Origin: an uncultured Lachnospiraceae bacterium
GTDB lineage: Bacteria; Bacillota; Clostridia; Lachnospirales; Lachnospiraceae
DNA: 64,000 nucleotides
Direction: 5' to 3'
NCBI GenBank assembly: GCA_910589385.1
Contig: CAJUTU010000001.1
Span: 62,001 to 126,000, forward strand
A program made the translations under genes and the position numbers. The notes under the pieces are model-generated. The model saw only the letters and a list, made by a program, of their open reading frames with translations. It did not search any database and was not told the DNA's origin. Positions 49,116-58,496 of the stretch are shown piece by piece (position 1 is the stretch's first letter; every line of letters begins with the position of its first letter).

Positions 49116-50390
49116 TTACTGCAAAATCTGCTCTGCATATTCATTGGCTTTTCTAAAGATCTCTTCCTTTGAACAATCCAGATAAAATTCCCCGTCCTGA
49201 TAAAGCACTTTTCCACCTACCATTGTCATCTTCACATTCATCTTACTGCCGCTGTAGACCAGGTTTTTCTCAGGGTTCCGAAGCGGCTGCATGTTCGGCT
49301 GATTCAGGTCAATTAAGATTAAATCCGCTTTTTTCCCTTCCGCAATCTTGTCACATTCTGCCAGTCCACAGGCATAAGCTCCATTCACCGCTGCCATCTT
49401 TAAAACTTCCCATGCCGGGACCGCTTCCGGGTCATCGCAGACTGCCTTTTGTAGTCCTGTCACTAAAAACATCTCCCGGAACATATCCAGACAATTATTG
49501 CTGGCTGCCCCATCCGTTCCGATCGCAACCGGAATTCCCATATCTACATAACGCTTGATCGGAGCAATTCCACTAGCCAGTTTCAAGTTAGAGGCCGGAT
49601 TCGTTACTACATAAATTCCGCGCTTTTTTAATATATCAAAATCCGTCTCATCCATGTGTACGCAGTGGAACAGCGTCCCACCATGCCGGAAAAGCCCTAA
49701 AGAATCCATATAGGCAACCGGGGACATCCCTGTTTTCTCCCGGCATTCCTCCACTTCCTTTCTTGTCTCAGAACAATGTACGGAAACCGGAGCCTGATAC
49801 TTGTCTGCCAGTGCCGCAATTCCTTCCATCAATTCTTTGCTTGTGGTATACTCCGCATGGAAACCAATCCGGTGGCTGATCTGCCGGGATGGATCTGTAT
49901 TTAAGCGCAAGAAATCTTTTTCCACCTGCTCCACAGTTCCGCCGAAATTATTGATACTGTCACAAAATGCATACCGAAATCCGGTATCCTTTGCGGCACG
50001 CACCCCGTCATCCACATGAAAATACATATCATATGCCGTAGTTATTCCACTGGTCAGATATTCCATAAATGCCAGCTTCGTAAACCAGTAAAGACCTTCA
50101 CCGGTAAGTTTCGCCTCTGCCGGAAATACTTTATTGTACAACCATTCATTCAGCTTGAGATCATCTGCATAAGACCTTAAAAATGTCATTGCCGAGTGGG
50201 TATGTGCATTTTTAAAACCAGGCATCAAAAGATTCCCCTGTCCGTCAATTTCTTTGTCCCAGGCCTCTTGTGCTTCCCGGTACGGCCCCACATAGGTGAT
50301 CATATCATCTTGAATCCAGACTTCTCCCTGGCTGATGTCTTTCCCTTCTTCCATGGTCAGGACTTTTACATTATAAACTCTTGTCTTCAT
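49116..50390 (-). CDS. Amidohydrolase, MTA/SAH deaminase type
   Basis: A 424-residue metal-dependent hydrolase of the ATZ/TRZ-MtaD group. Metal ligands are seen in KNAHTHSAM, VHCSET, and GTDGAASNN, with a further HCVHMDE. The family deaminates 5'-methylthioadenosine and S-adenosylhomocysteine, or other aminopyrimidine/purine substrates. A purine nucleoside phosphorylase gene lies 87 bases upstream in the same direction, which fits a deamination-phosphorolysis salvage route. Guanine or cytosine deaminase-like activity cannot be excluded. Confidence 0.85.
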   Translation of the reverse strand: MKTRVYNVKVLTMEEGKDISQGEVWIQDDMITYVGPYREAQEAWDKEIDGQGNLLMPGFKNAHTHSAMTFLRSYADDLKLNEWLYNKVFPAEAKLTGEGLYWFTKLAFMEYLTSGITTAYDMYFHVDDGVRAAKDTGFRYAFCDSINNFGGTVEQVEKDFLRLNTDPSRQISHRIGFHAEYTTSKELMEGIAALADKYQAPVSVHCSETRKEVEECREKTGMSPVAYMDSLGLFRHGGTLFHCVHMDETDFDILKKRGIYVVTNPASNLKLASGIAPIKRYVDMGIPVAIGTDGAASNNCLDMFREMFLVTGLQKAVCDDPEAVPAWEVLKMAAVNGAYACGLAECDKIAEGKKADLILIDLNQPNMQPLRNPEKNLVYSGSKMNVKMTMVGGKVLYQDGEFYLDCSKEEIFRKANEYAEQILQ

Positions 50391-50438
50391 GGAACATTTT
50401 TCCTCACTTTCTAATTATAGACAATTCCAGAAACAATT

Positions 50439-50475
50439 ATACAGAAAAACTGTCACTGGCGGATTTCCTGTATAC
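50439..50475. repeat. 37-base palindromic repeat, copy 3
   Basis: Begins ATACAGAAAAAC and ends ATTTCCTGTATAC; same length as copies at 20604 and 41958. It ends two bases from the PNP stop codon. Confidence 0.65.
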
Positions 50476-50477
50476 GG

Positions 50478-51299
50478 TCATAATTTTTTAATAATCTGTG
50501 TCACCAGACGTTCAAAATCTTTTGCCCGTTTATCGGCTGTTTCCTGCACGTCTTTATGGCTCAGTTTTTCCTTGGAGATACCGCTTGCCATATTGGAGAT
50601 ACAAGAAATCCCACACACGCGGATCCCTGCATGGCGCGCTGCCAGCGCCTCTCCTGTCGTGCTCATGCCTACCGCGTCCGCGCCAAGGGACGCAAACATA
50701 CGGATTTCTGCCGGACTTTCGTAGTTCGGTCCCGAAGCCTGTACATAAATCCCTTCCTGAACAGGAATCCCTTCCTCTTCGGATGTTTTACGAATGATTT
50801 CCCGAAGCTCCTGATCATAGATATAACTCATATCTGTAAAACGCTCTCCCAGTTCCGAAACATTTTCCCCTATCAACGGAGAAGGCACAAAATTCGAAAT
50901 CTGGTCTGTGATCATCATGAAATCGCCAACATGGAAATTCTGATTGATCCCGCCCGACGCATTTGTTAAAAACAGAACCTCGATCCCCAAAAGTTTCATG
51001 ACCCGGATGGGCAGGACCACTTCCTGGGGAGTATAGCCTTCATAGTAATGTACCCGCCCTTTCATCAGGACCGCCGGCACATCCCCAATAGTTCCAAACA
51101 GGAACTTCCCTTCGTGCCCCACTACTGTGGACACCGGAAAGCCTGGAATATCCCCATATGGAATCTCACATTCCACTTTCATATTCCTCGCGTAATTGCC
51201 AAGCCCTGACCCTAAGATTAATCCTACACGCGGTTGAAAATCCGTCACCTTCCTGCAATACTCATAACATGCTTTTACTTTTTCATACTCTTTGCTCAT
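50478..51299 (-). CDS. Purine nucleoside phosphorylase (class II, trimeric type)
   Basis: A 273-residue phosphorylase that splits inosine and guanosine (or MTA-derived inosine analogues) to the base and sugar phosphate. Motifs: GLILGSGLGNYA, MKGRVHYYEGYTPQEV, LFLTNASGGIN, YVQASGPNYESPAEIR and the specificity-defining region ADAVGMSTTGEALAARHAG. The ATG at 51299 follows AAAGGGG. Upstream in the same direction are the por genes, and downstream is the MTA/SAH deaminase-type gene. Confidence 0.92.
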   Translation of the reverse strand: MSKEYEKVKACYEYCRKVTDFQPRVGLILGSGLGNYARNMKVECEIPYGDIPGFPVSTVVGHEGKFLFGTIGDVPAVLMKGRVHYYEGYTPQEVVLPIRVMKLLGIEVLFLTNASGGINQNFHVGDFMMITDQISNFVPSPLIGENVSELGERFTDMSYIYDQELREIIRKTSEEEGIPVQEGIYVQASGPNYESPAEIRMFASLGADAVGMSTTGEALAARHAGIRVCGISCISNMASGISKEKLSHKDVQETADKRAKDFERLVTQIIKKL

Positions 51300-51313
51300 T
51301 CTGTCAGCCCCTT

Positions 51314-52246
51314 TCACCGTGAACACTTAAATACCAGCTCGTCCCATCTGCGGTCTACTTCCTTCTGGAACTCTTCGATCAGATATTCATTCTCTTTCTT
51401 AAAGAGATGTTTGAACCGCCCCTGCTTCACTAAAAATTCTTCGATCGGTAGCTTTTTCTTTGGCTCGTAATTCAAAATCCACTTTCCTTCCACCACCTCA
51501 AACAGCGGCCAGTAGCAGGTTTCCACACCCAGCTTGCAGATTTCCATGATATCCGGCGTATGATATCTCCATCCACGCGGACAAGGCGCCATGATATTTA
51601 AAAATGCCGCGCCCGGCGTATAAATCGCCTTTTCAGATTTGATATGCAAATCCTTAAAATTCTGCACAAACGTCGTCTGCGCAGCATAGGGGATATCATG
51701 CGCTGCGATGATCGCTGCCAGATCCTTCCGGTTCTGAGGTTTTCCGTTGCTCTTTGTACCCACCGGAGTGGTAGTCGTGTCCGCATACATTGGTGTTGCG
51801 GAAGAACGCTGGATACCTGTATTCATATAAGCACCATTATCATAGCATACATACACCATATCATGGTTGCGCTCCATAGCCCCGGACAAAGACTGGAATC
51901 CGATATCATAGGTCCCACCGTCTCCGCCAAATGTTATGAACTTATATGTAGCATCCAGTTTCCCTTTCCTTTTCAGAGCCTTATAGGCTCCTTCCACACC
52001 ACTCAAAGTGGCTCCTGCATTTTCAAATGCATTGTGGATATAGCTGTCCTCCCATGCCGTATAGGGATAGGTAAATGTGGATACTTCCAGACATCCGGTG
52101 GCATTTCCGATCACTGCCTTGTCTCCCTCGTGAAGCCCCCGCAGCACATTCCTCACCGCAATCGTCCCTCCACATCCGGCACACATCCTGTGGCCGGGAG
52201 CCAGGCGTTCCGGTTTATTCATGGTCTCCTTAAAATTATAACTCAT
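51314..52246 (-). CDS. porB: Pyruvate:ferredoxin oxidoreductase, beta subunit
   Basis: A 310-residue thiamine-diphosphate-binding subunit of 2-oxoacid:ferredoxin oxidoreductase. The TPP site is FGGDGGTYDIG with YDNGAYMNTG; Cys residues that hold the [4Fe-4S] cluster are in RMCAGCGGT, NATGCLE and MAPCPRGW. The ATG at 52246 is preceded by a G-run. It ends the por operon, 13 bases after porA. Confidence 0.93.
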   Translation of the reverse strand: MSYNFKETMNKPERLAPGHRMCAGCGGTIAVRNVLRGLHEGDKAVIGNATGCLEVSTFTYPYTAWEDSYIHNAFENAGATLSGVEGAYKALKRKGKLDATYKFITFGGDGGTYDIGFQSLSGAMERNHDMVYVCYDNGAYMNTGIQRSSATPMYADTTTTPVGTKSNGKPQNRKDLAAIIAAHDIPYAAQTTFVQNFKDLHIKSEKAIYTPGAAFLNIMAPCPRGWRYHTPDIMEICKLGVETCYWPLFEVVEGKWILNYEPKKKLPIEEFLVKQGRFKHLFKKENEYLIEEFQKEVDRRWDELVFKCSR

Positions 52247-52259
52247 GCCTTGTCCCCCC

Positions 52260-53441
52260 CTATTCTCGAATTCCCAGATAGCGATAAGTTTCCCCTGCAT
52301 CGCCGTCCTTCGCAATCTGTTTCAGAGCTGCAAAAACATGTTCCATATCTTCCACACGTACATCACGTCCGCCCAGCCCGTAGATGTAATTCACAGCCAG
52401 AGCCTGGGAGCGTGCACGGAACAAAGCCGCCATCACATCTGCTCCTAACGGCCCCCCATGGTTCGTATATCCTTCCGCACGGTCCATGACCGCAACAGCC
52501 TTTACGTGTGATAACGCTTTTGCGATCTCCTCCGCCGGGAACGGACGGTAAAGCCGGATCTTCAACAGTCCCACTTTTTCTCCCTTTGCCCTCAACGCGT
52601 CAATCGCATCTTTTGTTGTTCCTGCCGCAGATCCGATCATTACAACGGCATATTCCGCATCTTCCATGCAATATTCTTCAAACAAGCCGTAATCTCTGCC
52701 GGATACATTTGCAAATTCTTTCGCCACTTCCAGTACAACCCGGCTCACATGTTTCATGCCCTCCGCCTGATTCCGTTTTGCTTCCATATAATAGTCCGTA
52801 ATAGAATAAGGCCCTACCGCCATCGGACATTCTGGATTTAACAGATAATTTTCCGGTTCATACTCACCCACAAAGTTCCGGACATCCTCATCCTCTAAAA
52901 GCTCCATATTTTCCACCGCATGGCTGGTAATGAATCCATCCTGGCAGATCATGATCGGCAGTCTCACATCCTTATGCTCGGAAATCCGGTAAGCCTGCAC
53001 CATATTATCATAAGCTTCCTGATTATTTTCCGCGTAAATCTGAATCCATCCCGAATCCCGTGAACCCATGCTGTCCGAATGGTCGCAGTTGATATTGATG
53101 GGGCCCGACAGGGCACGGTTGACCAATGCCAGTGCAAGCGGCAGCCGGTTGGATGCTGCAATATATAACTCTTCCCACATATAGGCCAGGCCACAGGAGG
53201 ATGTAGCTGTCAGACTCCTTGCCCCTGCCGCAGAGGCCCCGATTGCAGCGCTCATGGAGCTGTGCTCGCTTTCCACCGGAATAAACTCTGTATCCACCTG
53301 TCCATTTGCCACAAAAGACGCAAAATATTGTGGAATTTCCGTGGATGGTGTGATTGGGAATGCCGGAAATACATCCGGATTAATCTGACGCAGTGCGATC
53401 GCAACTGCCTCATTTCCTGATAAACGATCTCTTTTTGCCAT
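52260..53441 (-). CDS. porA: Pyruvate:ferredoxin oxidoreductase, alpha subunit
   Basis: A 393-residue subunit with the pyrimidine-binding and central domains: FPITPSTEIPQYFA near the start, ESEHSSMSAAIGASAAGAR, and NCDHSDSMGSRDSGWIQIY, which is typical of PorA. The C-terminal part has KVGLLKIRLYRPFPAEEI. It oxidises pyruvate to acetyl-CoA and CO2, with reduction of ferredoxin. Starts one base after the porD stop. The closest alternatives, VorA and KorA, lack the HSDSMGSRDSGW pattern as far as I can tell. Confidence 0.93.
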   Translation of the reverse strand: MAKRDRLSGNEAVAIALRQINPDVFPAFPITPSTEIPQYFASFVANGQVDTEFIPVESEHSSMSAAIGASAAGARSLTATSSCGLAYMWEELYIAASNRLPLALALVNRALSGPININCDHSDSMGSRDSGWIQIYAENNQEAYDNMVQAYRISEHKDVRLPIMICQDGFITSHAVENMELLEDEDVRNFVGEYEPENYLLNPECPMAVGPYSITDYYMEAKRNQAEGMKHVSRVVLEVAKEFANVSGRDYGLFEEYCMEDAEYAVVMIGSAAGTTKDAIDALRAKGEKVGLLKIRLYRPFPAEEIAKALSHVKAVAVMDRAEGYTNHGGPLGADVMAALFRARSQALAVNYIYGLGGRDVRVEDMEHVFAALKQIAKDGDAGETYRYLGIRE

Positions 53442-53442
53442 C

Positions 53443-53745
53443 TTATTCCACCCCTTCCATCGTAATTGCGCCAAATGGGCATGATTTCACACAGATGCCG
53501 CAGCCTTTACAGTGCTCGTAGTCAAATGCTCCGCGCTTATAATCTGCAACCGGAATGCAGCTGTCCGGACATACCGGAACGCATAGCAGACATTGCTTAC
53601 ATTTATCCTCAATAAACTCCGGCTTGTCCGTAGACCACTCTCCGGTATTAAATTCTCTGGATGTCCCCGCGCCTGCAATGATCATTCCTTCCGTCAAATC
53701 TTTCCAGCCGGCTTTTACACCTAATTTCCTGATATCTGTCGCCAT
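53443..53745 (-). CDS. porD: Pyruvate:ferredoxin oxidoreductase, delta (ferredoxin) subunit
   Basis: A 100-residue double-cluster ferredoxin subunit: CKQCLLCVPVCP and CKGCGICVKSCP. It carries electrons from the TPP site to soluble ferredoxin. Its ATG directly follows the porG stop (TAGATG), with AGGAGGTG upstream. Confidence 0.93.
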   Translation of the reverse strand: MATDIRKLGVKAGWKDLTEGMIIAGAGTSREFNTGEWSTDKPEFIEDKCKQCLLCVPVCPDSCIPVADYKRGAFDYEHCKGCGICVKSCPFGAITMEGVE

Positions 53746-54318
53746 CTACTGCACCTCCTGAAATGACATCTTCAAAGCCGCCATGTTCCCCTCAATGACC
53801 TCCGGCTTTCCGGCAAATTTATGTGAAAAGGATGCTTTCATCTCTCTTAAAAAGGTCTCTTCCTCCATAATCCCCGCCACTTTTACGATGGCAGCCAGCA
53901 TGGGGGTATTCGGAAAATATTTTCCCATAGTCGCCATAGACACCTTGTGGGCATCAATAATGTATACTTCTCCCTCATATCCTTTCAGATGTGGGACAAT
54001 CTCTTCTTTTGTGCGCTGGGTATTCACTAAGATTGCACCTTCTTTTTTCAGTCCTGCCGTTACATCCACCGCCTCCAGCAGTGATTCATCCACAACCACT
54101 ACATACTGCGGGTCATAAATGTTGGAATGTACACGGATCACTTTATCACTGATCCGGTTGTATGCAGTGATAGGCGCTCCCATACGCTCCGGGCCATATT
54201 CCGGAAATCCCTGGACATACTTCCCTGTCTGAAATGCCACATCAGCCAGCAGAAGCGCCGCCGTCTTGGCACCCTGGCCTCCCCGGCCGTGCCATCTGAT
54301 CTCTGTCAGGTTGCTCAT
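53746..54318 (-). CDS. porG: Pyruvate:ferredoxin oxidoreductase, gamma subunit
   Basis: A 190-residue CoA-binding-type subunit with the diagnostic RWHGRGGQGAKTAALLLADV near the N-terminus. It is the first gene of porG-D-A-B. AAAGGA precedes the ATG. A hairpin with a T-run on the opposite strand lies 60 bases upstream. Confidence 0.92.
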   Translation of the reverse strand: MSNLTEIRWHGRGGQGAKTAALLLADVAFQTGKYVQGFPEYGPERMGAPITAYNRISDKVIRVHSNIYDPQYVVVVDESLLEAVDVTAGLKKEGAILVNTQRTKEEIVPHLKGYEGEVYIIDAHKVSMATMGKYFPNTPMLAAIVKVAGIMEEETFLREMKASFSHKFAGKPEVIEGNMAALKMSFQEVQ

Positions 54319-54379
54319 GTTCTTTCTTCCTTTCTGTAAATGTTGTCAAAAAACTTATCACATGTGACATAATATACAT

Positions 54380-54417
54380 ACTGGCAGTGTCTTCACAAAA
54401 CCAAGAACACTGCCAGT
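54380..54417 (+). terminator. Hairpin between gpmI and porG with T-run on the plus strand
   Basis: ACTGGCAGTGT / ACACTGCCAGT, 11-base perfect stem; TTTTATTT follows on the plus strand. Both flanking genes are on the minus strand, where only TATGTATATT follows. It may work poorly as the gpmI terminator or stop antisense transcription. Confidence 0.55.
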
Positions 54418-54504
54418 TTTTATTTCTCAAAATATTCTTTACGCAGTCCTTCAGAACCGACAGAAAATAATTTATCTATCCTTTTTTCTATTTCTGGCAG
54501 TTCC

Positions 54505-56043
54505 CTATTTTACAAGCAATGACTTTCCTGTCATCTCTGCAGGCTGTTCCAATCCCATAAGCTCGATCAATGTCGATGCAATATCTGCAAGGCATCCGCC
54601 TTCCCGAAGCTTATAAGCAGGATCGGCATTTACCAGAATAAATGGAACCGGGTTCGTTGTATGAGCGGTAAATGGTTCTCCGGTCTCGTCATCAATAAGC
54701 TGTTCTGCATTCCCGTGATCTGCACAGATGAACATCTGTCCGTTTACTTCTTTCACTGCATCAACCGCTTTACCCACACATTCGTCCACGGCTTCGATTG
54801 CCTTGATCGCAGCGTTTTCCACCCCTGTGTGTCCAACCATATCCGGATTCGCAAAGTTGATAATGATCACATCATACTTATCCGATTTGATTGCCTCTAC
54901 AAGTTTATCACACACTTCATATGCACTCATCTCCGGCTGTAAGTCATAGGTTGCAACTTTCGGAGATTTTACAAGGATCCTGTCTTCTCCCTCATTTGGT
55001 TCTTCTACGCCGCCATTAAAGAAGAAGGTTACGTGGGCATACTTTTCGGTCTCTGCAAGGCGAGCCTGTTTCAGTCCTCTATCTGCAAGGAACTGTCCAA
55101 AGGTATTGGTGATTTCTTCCTTCACAAAGGCAACCTGTTTATTTTCAATCGTCACATCATATTCTGTAAAGCATACATATGTGGTCTTTACACGCGGGCC
55201 TCTGTTAAAGCCTTCAAAGTTGTCATCACAGAATACTCTGGTAATCTCTCTTGCCCTGTCCGGACGGAAATTGTAAAAGATAATGGAATCCTGATCCTTG
55301 ATCGTGGCAACCGGCGCGCCATCTTTCATAACCACTGTAGGAAGCACGAATTCGTCTGTTGTATCTGCATCATAAGAAGCCTGGATTCCGGCAGGTCCGG
55401 ACTCGGCAGTCTCTCCGATGCCCTTCACGAGCGCATTATAGGCTTTCTCCACACGCTCCCAGCGGTTATCCCTGTCCATTGCATAATAACGTCCCATCAC
55501 GCTTGCAACTGCCCCGACGCCGATCTCTTTCATCTTTTCTTCCAACTGTTCCACATATTCCTTGCCGGATGCAGGAGGGGTATCACGCCCATCAAGGAAA
55601 CAATGCACATAAACCTTCTTGATCCCCTGTCTCTTTGCCAGTTCCAGAAGACCATATATATGCTCATTATGGCTGTGCACGCCGCCGTCAGATACCAGCC
55701 CGAACATATGCAGGGCTGAATCATTTGCCTTTACATTTTCACAGGCAGCAAGCAGTGCCTTATTCTCAAAAAAGTCGCCGTCCTGGATCGCCTTTGTGAT
55801 CTTCGTCAAATCCTGATAGACAATTCTTCCGGCTCCCATATTCAGATGGCCTACCTCTGAGTTCCCCATCTGTCCGTCCGGCAGTCCTACCGCAAGGCCG
55901 CTCGCATTGCCCTTTACAAAAGGATATTCTGCCATCAATTTGTCCATAACCGGAGTCTGTGCCTGTGCAACGGCATTCCCGGTCCTATTATCATTTAATC
56001 CATAACCATCAAGGATCATTAATACAGTTGGTTTTTTACTCAT
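54505..56043 (-). CDS. gpmI: Cofactor-independent phosphoglycerate mutase
   Basis: Interconverts 3- and 2-phosphoglycerate. The 512-residue metalloenzyme has the catalytic Ser in GQMGNSEVGHLNMGAG, N-terminal metal ligand MILDGYG, and NFANPDMVGHTG and ADHGNAEQ in the C-terminal metal site. Own promoter at 56081-56109. It follows tpiA after a strong terminator, so it is a separate unit of the glycolytic cluster. Confidence 0.97.
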   Translation of the reverse strand: MSKKPTVLMILDGYGLNDNRTGNAVAQAQTPVMDKLMAEYPFVKGNASGLAVGLPDGQMGNSEVGHLNMGAGRIVYQDLTKITKAIQDGDFFENKALLAACENVKANDSALHMFGLVSDGGVHSHNEHIYGLLELAKRQGIKKVYVHCFLDGRDTPPASGKEYVEQLEEKMKEIGVGAVASVMGRYYAMDRDNRWERVEKAYNALVKGIGETAESGPAGIQASYDADTTDEFVLPTVVMKDGAPVATIKDQDSIIFYNFRPDRAREITRVFCDDNFEGFNRGPRVKTTYVCFTEYDVTIENKQVAFVKEEITNTFGQFLADRGLKQARLAETEKYAHVTFFFNGGVEEPNEGEDRILVKSPKVATYDLQPEMSAYEVCDKLVEAIKSDKYDVIIINFANPDMVGHTGVENAAIKAIEAVDECVGKAVDAVKEVNGQMFICADHGNAEQLIDDETGEPFTAHTTNPVPFILVNADPAYKLREGGCLADIASTLIELMGLEQPAEMTGKSLLVK

Positions 56044-56080
56044 CGTCCTTCTCCTTTACAATACTAAAATTCCAGTATCT

Positions 56081-56109
56081 ATTGTACATGCTTTTCCCGG
56101 TTTTTGCAA
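56081..56109 (-). promoter_or_regulatory. Promoter of gpmI
   Basis: Minus-strand TTGCAA, 17 bases, TACAAT. Confidence 0.6.
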
Positions 56110-56200
56110 ACATCTTTTCTACATTCCAGAAGACAATTTTTTCTACAGATCAATGAATTCCATCTCCCCGCCTATTTTTAAACCACTCTTGACTGTCTAC

Positions 56201-56264
56201 AAAACGAACAAAAGGCTATCCAACAGGCAATTTATACCAGTTCGAATAGCCCCTTGTTCGTTTT
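56201..56264 (-). terminator. Terminator after tpiA
   Basis: AAAACGAACAA / TTGTTCGTTTT with an inner GGCTAT/ATAGCC pair and a long loop; TTTTGTAG follows on the minus strand. Confidence 0.8.
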
Positions 56265-56304
56265 CAAAGGATGTTATTGTATCATTTTCACAAAAATCAT
56301 TCTA

Positions 56305-57054
56305 TTATTTATAATTCACAATCTTGCCAAAATCAGCCTTCAAAGACGCGCCGCCTACCAGGCCGCCGTCAATATCAGCCTGTGCAAACAGGTCTGCTGC
56401 TGTTGCTGCGTTTACAGAACCGCCGTACTGGATACGGATTGCTTCTGCTGTAGCATCATCATATACTTCCGCGATACAAGCCCGGATTCCTGCACAAACT
56501 TCCTGTGCCTGCTCTGTTGTAGCTGTCTTACCTGTTCCGATCGCCCAGATCGGCTCGTAAGCGATCACTGCTGTCTTTGCCTGATCAGCGGTCACATTCT
56601 GGAAACCAACCTTTACCTGCTGGCGGATGAAGTCCATCGTCACGCCCTGCTCTCTCTGCTCCAGGCTTTCTCCACAGCACATGATCGGAGTAATGCCATG
56701 CTCAAATGCTTTGAGGACTTTCTTATTCACATCTTCATTAGTCTCGCCAAAATATTCTCTTCTCTCGGAATGTCCAAGAACTACATATTTTACGCCAGCA
56801 TCTACAAGCATGTTTGGAGAGATTTCTCCTGTATAAGCACCGCTCTCTTCAAAATACATATTCTCTGCTCCAACCTGGATATTGGTTCCTTTTGCTGCTT
56901 CTACAACCGATACGATGTCGATTGCCGGAACACAAAATACAACGTCAACTTCTTCATTTGCTACCAATGGTTTTAACTCTTCAACCAAAGCAACTGCCTC
57001 GCTTGGTGTCTTATTCATTTTCCAGTTGCCTGCGATAATTTTCTTTCTTGCCAT
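56305..57054 (-). CDS. tpiA: Triosephosphate isomerase
   Basis: Interconverts dihydroxyacetone phosphate and glyceraldehyde-3-phosphate. A 249-residue TIM barrel with AGNWKMNKTPSEA, the electrophile His in LGHSERREYF, the catalytic Glu in AYEPIWAIGTGK, and phosphate-binding YGGSVN and GGLVGGASL. AAGGAGG lies before the ATG. It follows pgk by 114 bases. Confidence 0.97.
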   Translation of the reverse strand: MARKKIIAGNWKMNKTPSEAVALVEELKPLVANEEVDVVFCVPAIDIVSVVEAAKGTNIQVGAENMYFEESGAYTGEISPNMLVDAGVKYVVLGHSERREYFGETNEDVNKKVLKAFEHGITPIMCCGESLEQREQGVTMDFIRQQVKVGFQNVTADQAKTAVIAYEPIWAIGTGKTATTEQAQEVCAGIRACIAEVYDDATAEAIRIQYGGSVNAATAADLFAQADIDGGLVGGASLKADFGKIVNYK

Positions 57055-57168
57055 GATATGGCCTCCTTGTATTTTATTCTATTACGGGATGTTCTCCTCA
57101 CTCTGTCCGGAGAACGAAGCAAACACAAAGTATGGTCAGGCATTACAATGCCTGCTTTTTCTTAGTGC

Positions 57169-58362
57169 TTATTTATCATTTGCTGCTGCAACACCTGGCA
57201 GTTCTTTTCCTTCTAAGAATTCCAGAGATGCTCCGCCGCCTGTGGAGATATGGGTCATCTTGTCGCCATAACCAAGCTGGTTTACTGCCGCTGCGGAATC
57301 GCCGCCGCCGATGATCGTTACAGCATCTGTATCAGCCAATGCTTTTGCAACTGCTTCTGTACCTGCCGCAAACTTAGGCATCTCGAATGCTCCCATAGGC
57401 CCGTTCCAAACAACAGTTTTCGCTTCCTTCACTGCTTCTGCATAAATTTTTGCAGTCTCCGGCCCAATATCCAATCCCTGCCATCCGTCTGGAATCTCGC
57501 CGTTTCCGACAACCTTTGTATTTGCATCATTGGAAAAATCATCTGCAATCACATTGTCAACAGGAAGAAGAAGTTTTACACCCTTATCCTCTGCTTTTTT
57601 GATCATATCCAATGCATACTGGCAGTAATCTTCCTCTAACAAAGATTTTCCTACGTTTCCGCCCTGCGCTTTGCTGAATGTATAAGACATTCCGCCGCCG
57701 ATGATCAAAGTATCTACCTTTTCCAGAAGGTTTTCAATAACAGAAATCTTGCTGGATACCTTTGCCCCTCCAAGGATTGCTACAAAAGGACGTTCCGGGT
57801 TGTTAACAGCATTTCCAAGGAAATCAATTTCCTTCTGCATTAAGTAACCTACCGCAGCCGTATCTACGAACTGTGTTACACCTACGTTGGAGCAGTGTGC
57901 TCTATGTGCAGTACCAAACGCATCGTTTACAAATACATCGCAAAGGGAAGCCAGGTCTTTACTGAATGCCTCTCCGTTCTTTGTCTCCTCAATTCTGTAA
58001 CGGGTATTTTCCAGAAGAACAATCTCTCCATCCTGCAATGCTTCTACTGCTGCCTTTGCATTCGATCCGACAACTTCCGGGTCAGCAGCAAATTTTACTT
58101 CCTGGCCAAGCAGCTCAGATAACCGTACTGCAACAGGGGCTAAAGATAATTCCGGCTTTGGCTCTCCCTTCGGCTTGCCAAGGTGTGAACAAAGGATGAT
58201 CTTTCCGCCGTCTGCTACGAGCTTTTTAATCGTTGGAAGCGCTGCAACAAGACGGTTCTCGTCTGTGATCTTCCCCTCGATCAATGGTACATTGAAGTCG
58301 CATCTTACCAGGACTTTTTTGCCCTTTACATTAATATCATCTACTGATTTTTTATTAAGCAT
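57169..58362 (-). CDS. pgk: Phosphoglycerate kinase
   Basis: Makes ATP from 1,3-bisphosphoglycerate. A 397-residue enzyme: RCDFNVPLIEGKITDENR at the start, HLGKPKGEPKPELSL, and the nucleotide-binding IGGGDSAAAV near the end. The ATG at 58362 has GGGAGG upstream; the longer frame to 58422 crosses the gapA terminator. Part of gapA-pgk-tpiA-gpmI. Confidence 0.97.
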   Translation of the reverse strand: MLNKKSVDDINVKGKKVLVRCDFNVPLIEGKITDENRLVAALPTIKKLVADGGKIILCSHLGKPKGEPKPELSLAPVAVRLSELLGQEVKFAADPEVVGSNAKAAVEALQDGEIVLLENTRYRIEETKNGEAFSKDLASLCDVFVNDAFGTAHRAHCSNVGVTQFVDTAAVGYLMQKEIDFLGNAVNNPERPFVAILGGAKVSSKISVIENLLEKVDTLIIGGGMSYTFSKAQGGNVGKSLLEEDYCQYALDMIKKAEDKGVKLLLPVDNVIADDFSNDANTKVVGNGEIPDGWQGLDIGPETAKIYAEAVKEAKTVVWNGPMGAFEMPKFAAGTEAVAKALADTDAVTIIGGGDSAAAVNQLGYGDKMTHISTGGGASLEFLEGKELPGVAAANDK

Positions 58363-58402
58363 GTAATATTGCCTCCCTGTTCTTTTACTATGAAAGTAAC
58401 AA

Positions 58403-58437
58403 CTAAAAAGGATCCGGTCCATGATAAGACCGGACCC
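58403..58437 (-). terminator. Terminator between gapA and pgk
   Basis: GGGTCCGGTC / GACCGGATCC on the minus strand, then CTTTTTAGTTG. It implies partial read-through or a separate pgk promoter. Confidence 0.75.
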
Positions 58438-58496
58438 CTTCTTGAGTCTATTTCAGAATCAAATCTGATGGATTCAGTTTTTTCTGAAAGCCTGTC

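Noticed and set aside
55033..55719. A 228-codon plus-strand frame
   Set aside because: Antisense to gpmI and without initiation signals.
56254..56976. A 240-codon plus-strand frame
   Set aside because: Antisense to tpiA; composition is that of a shadow frame.
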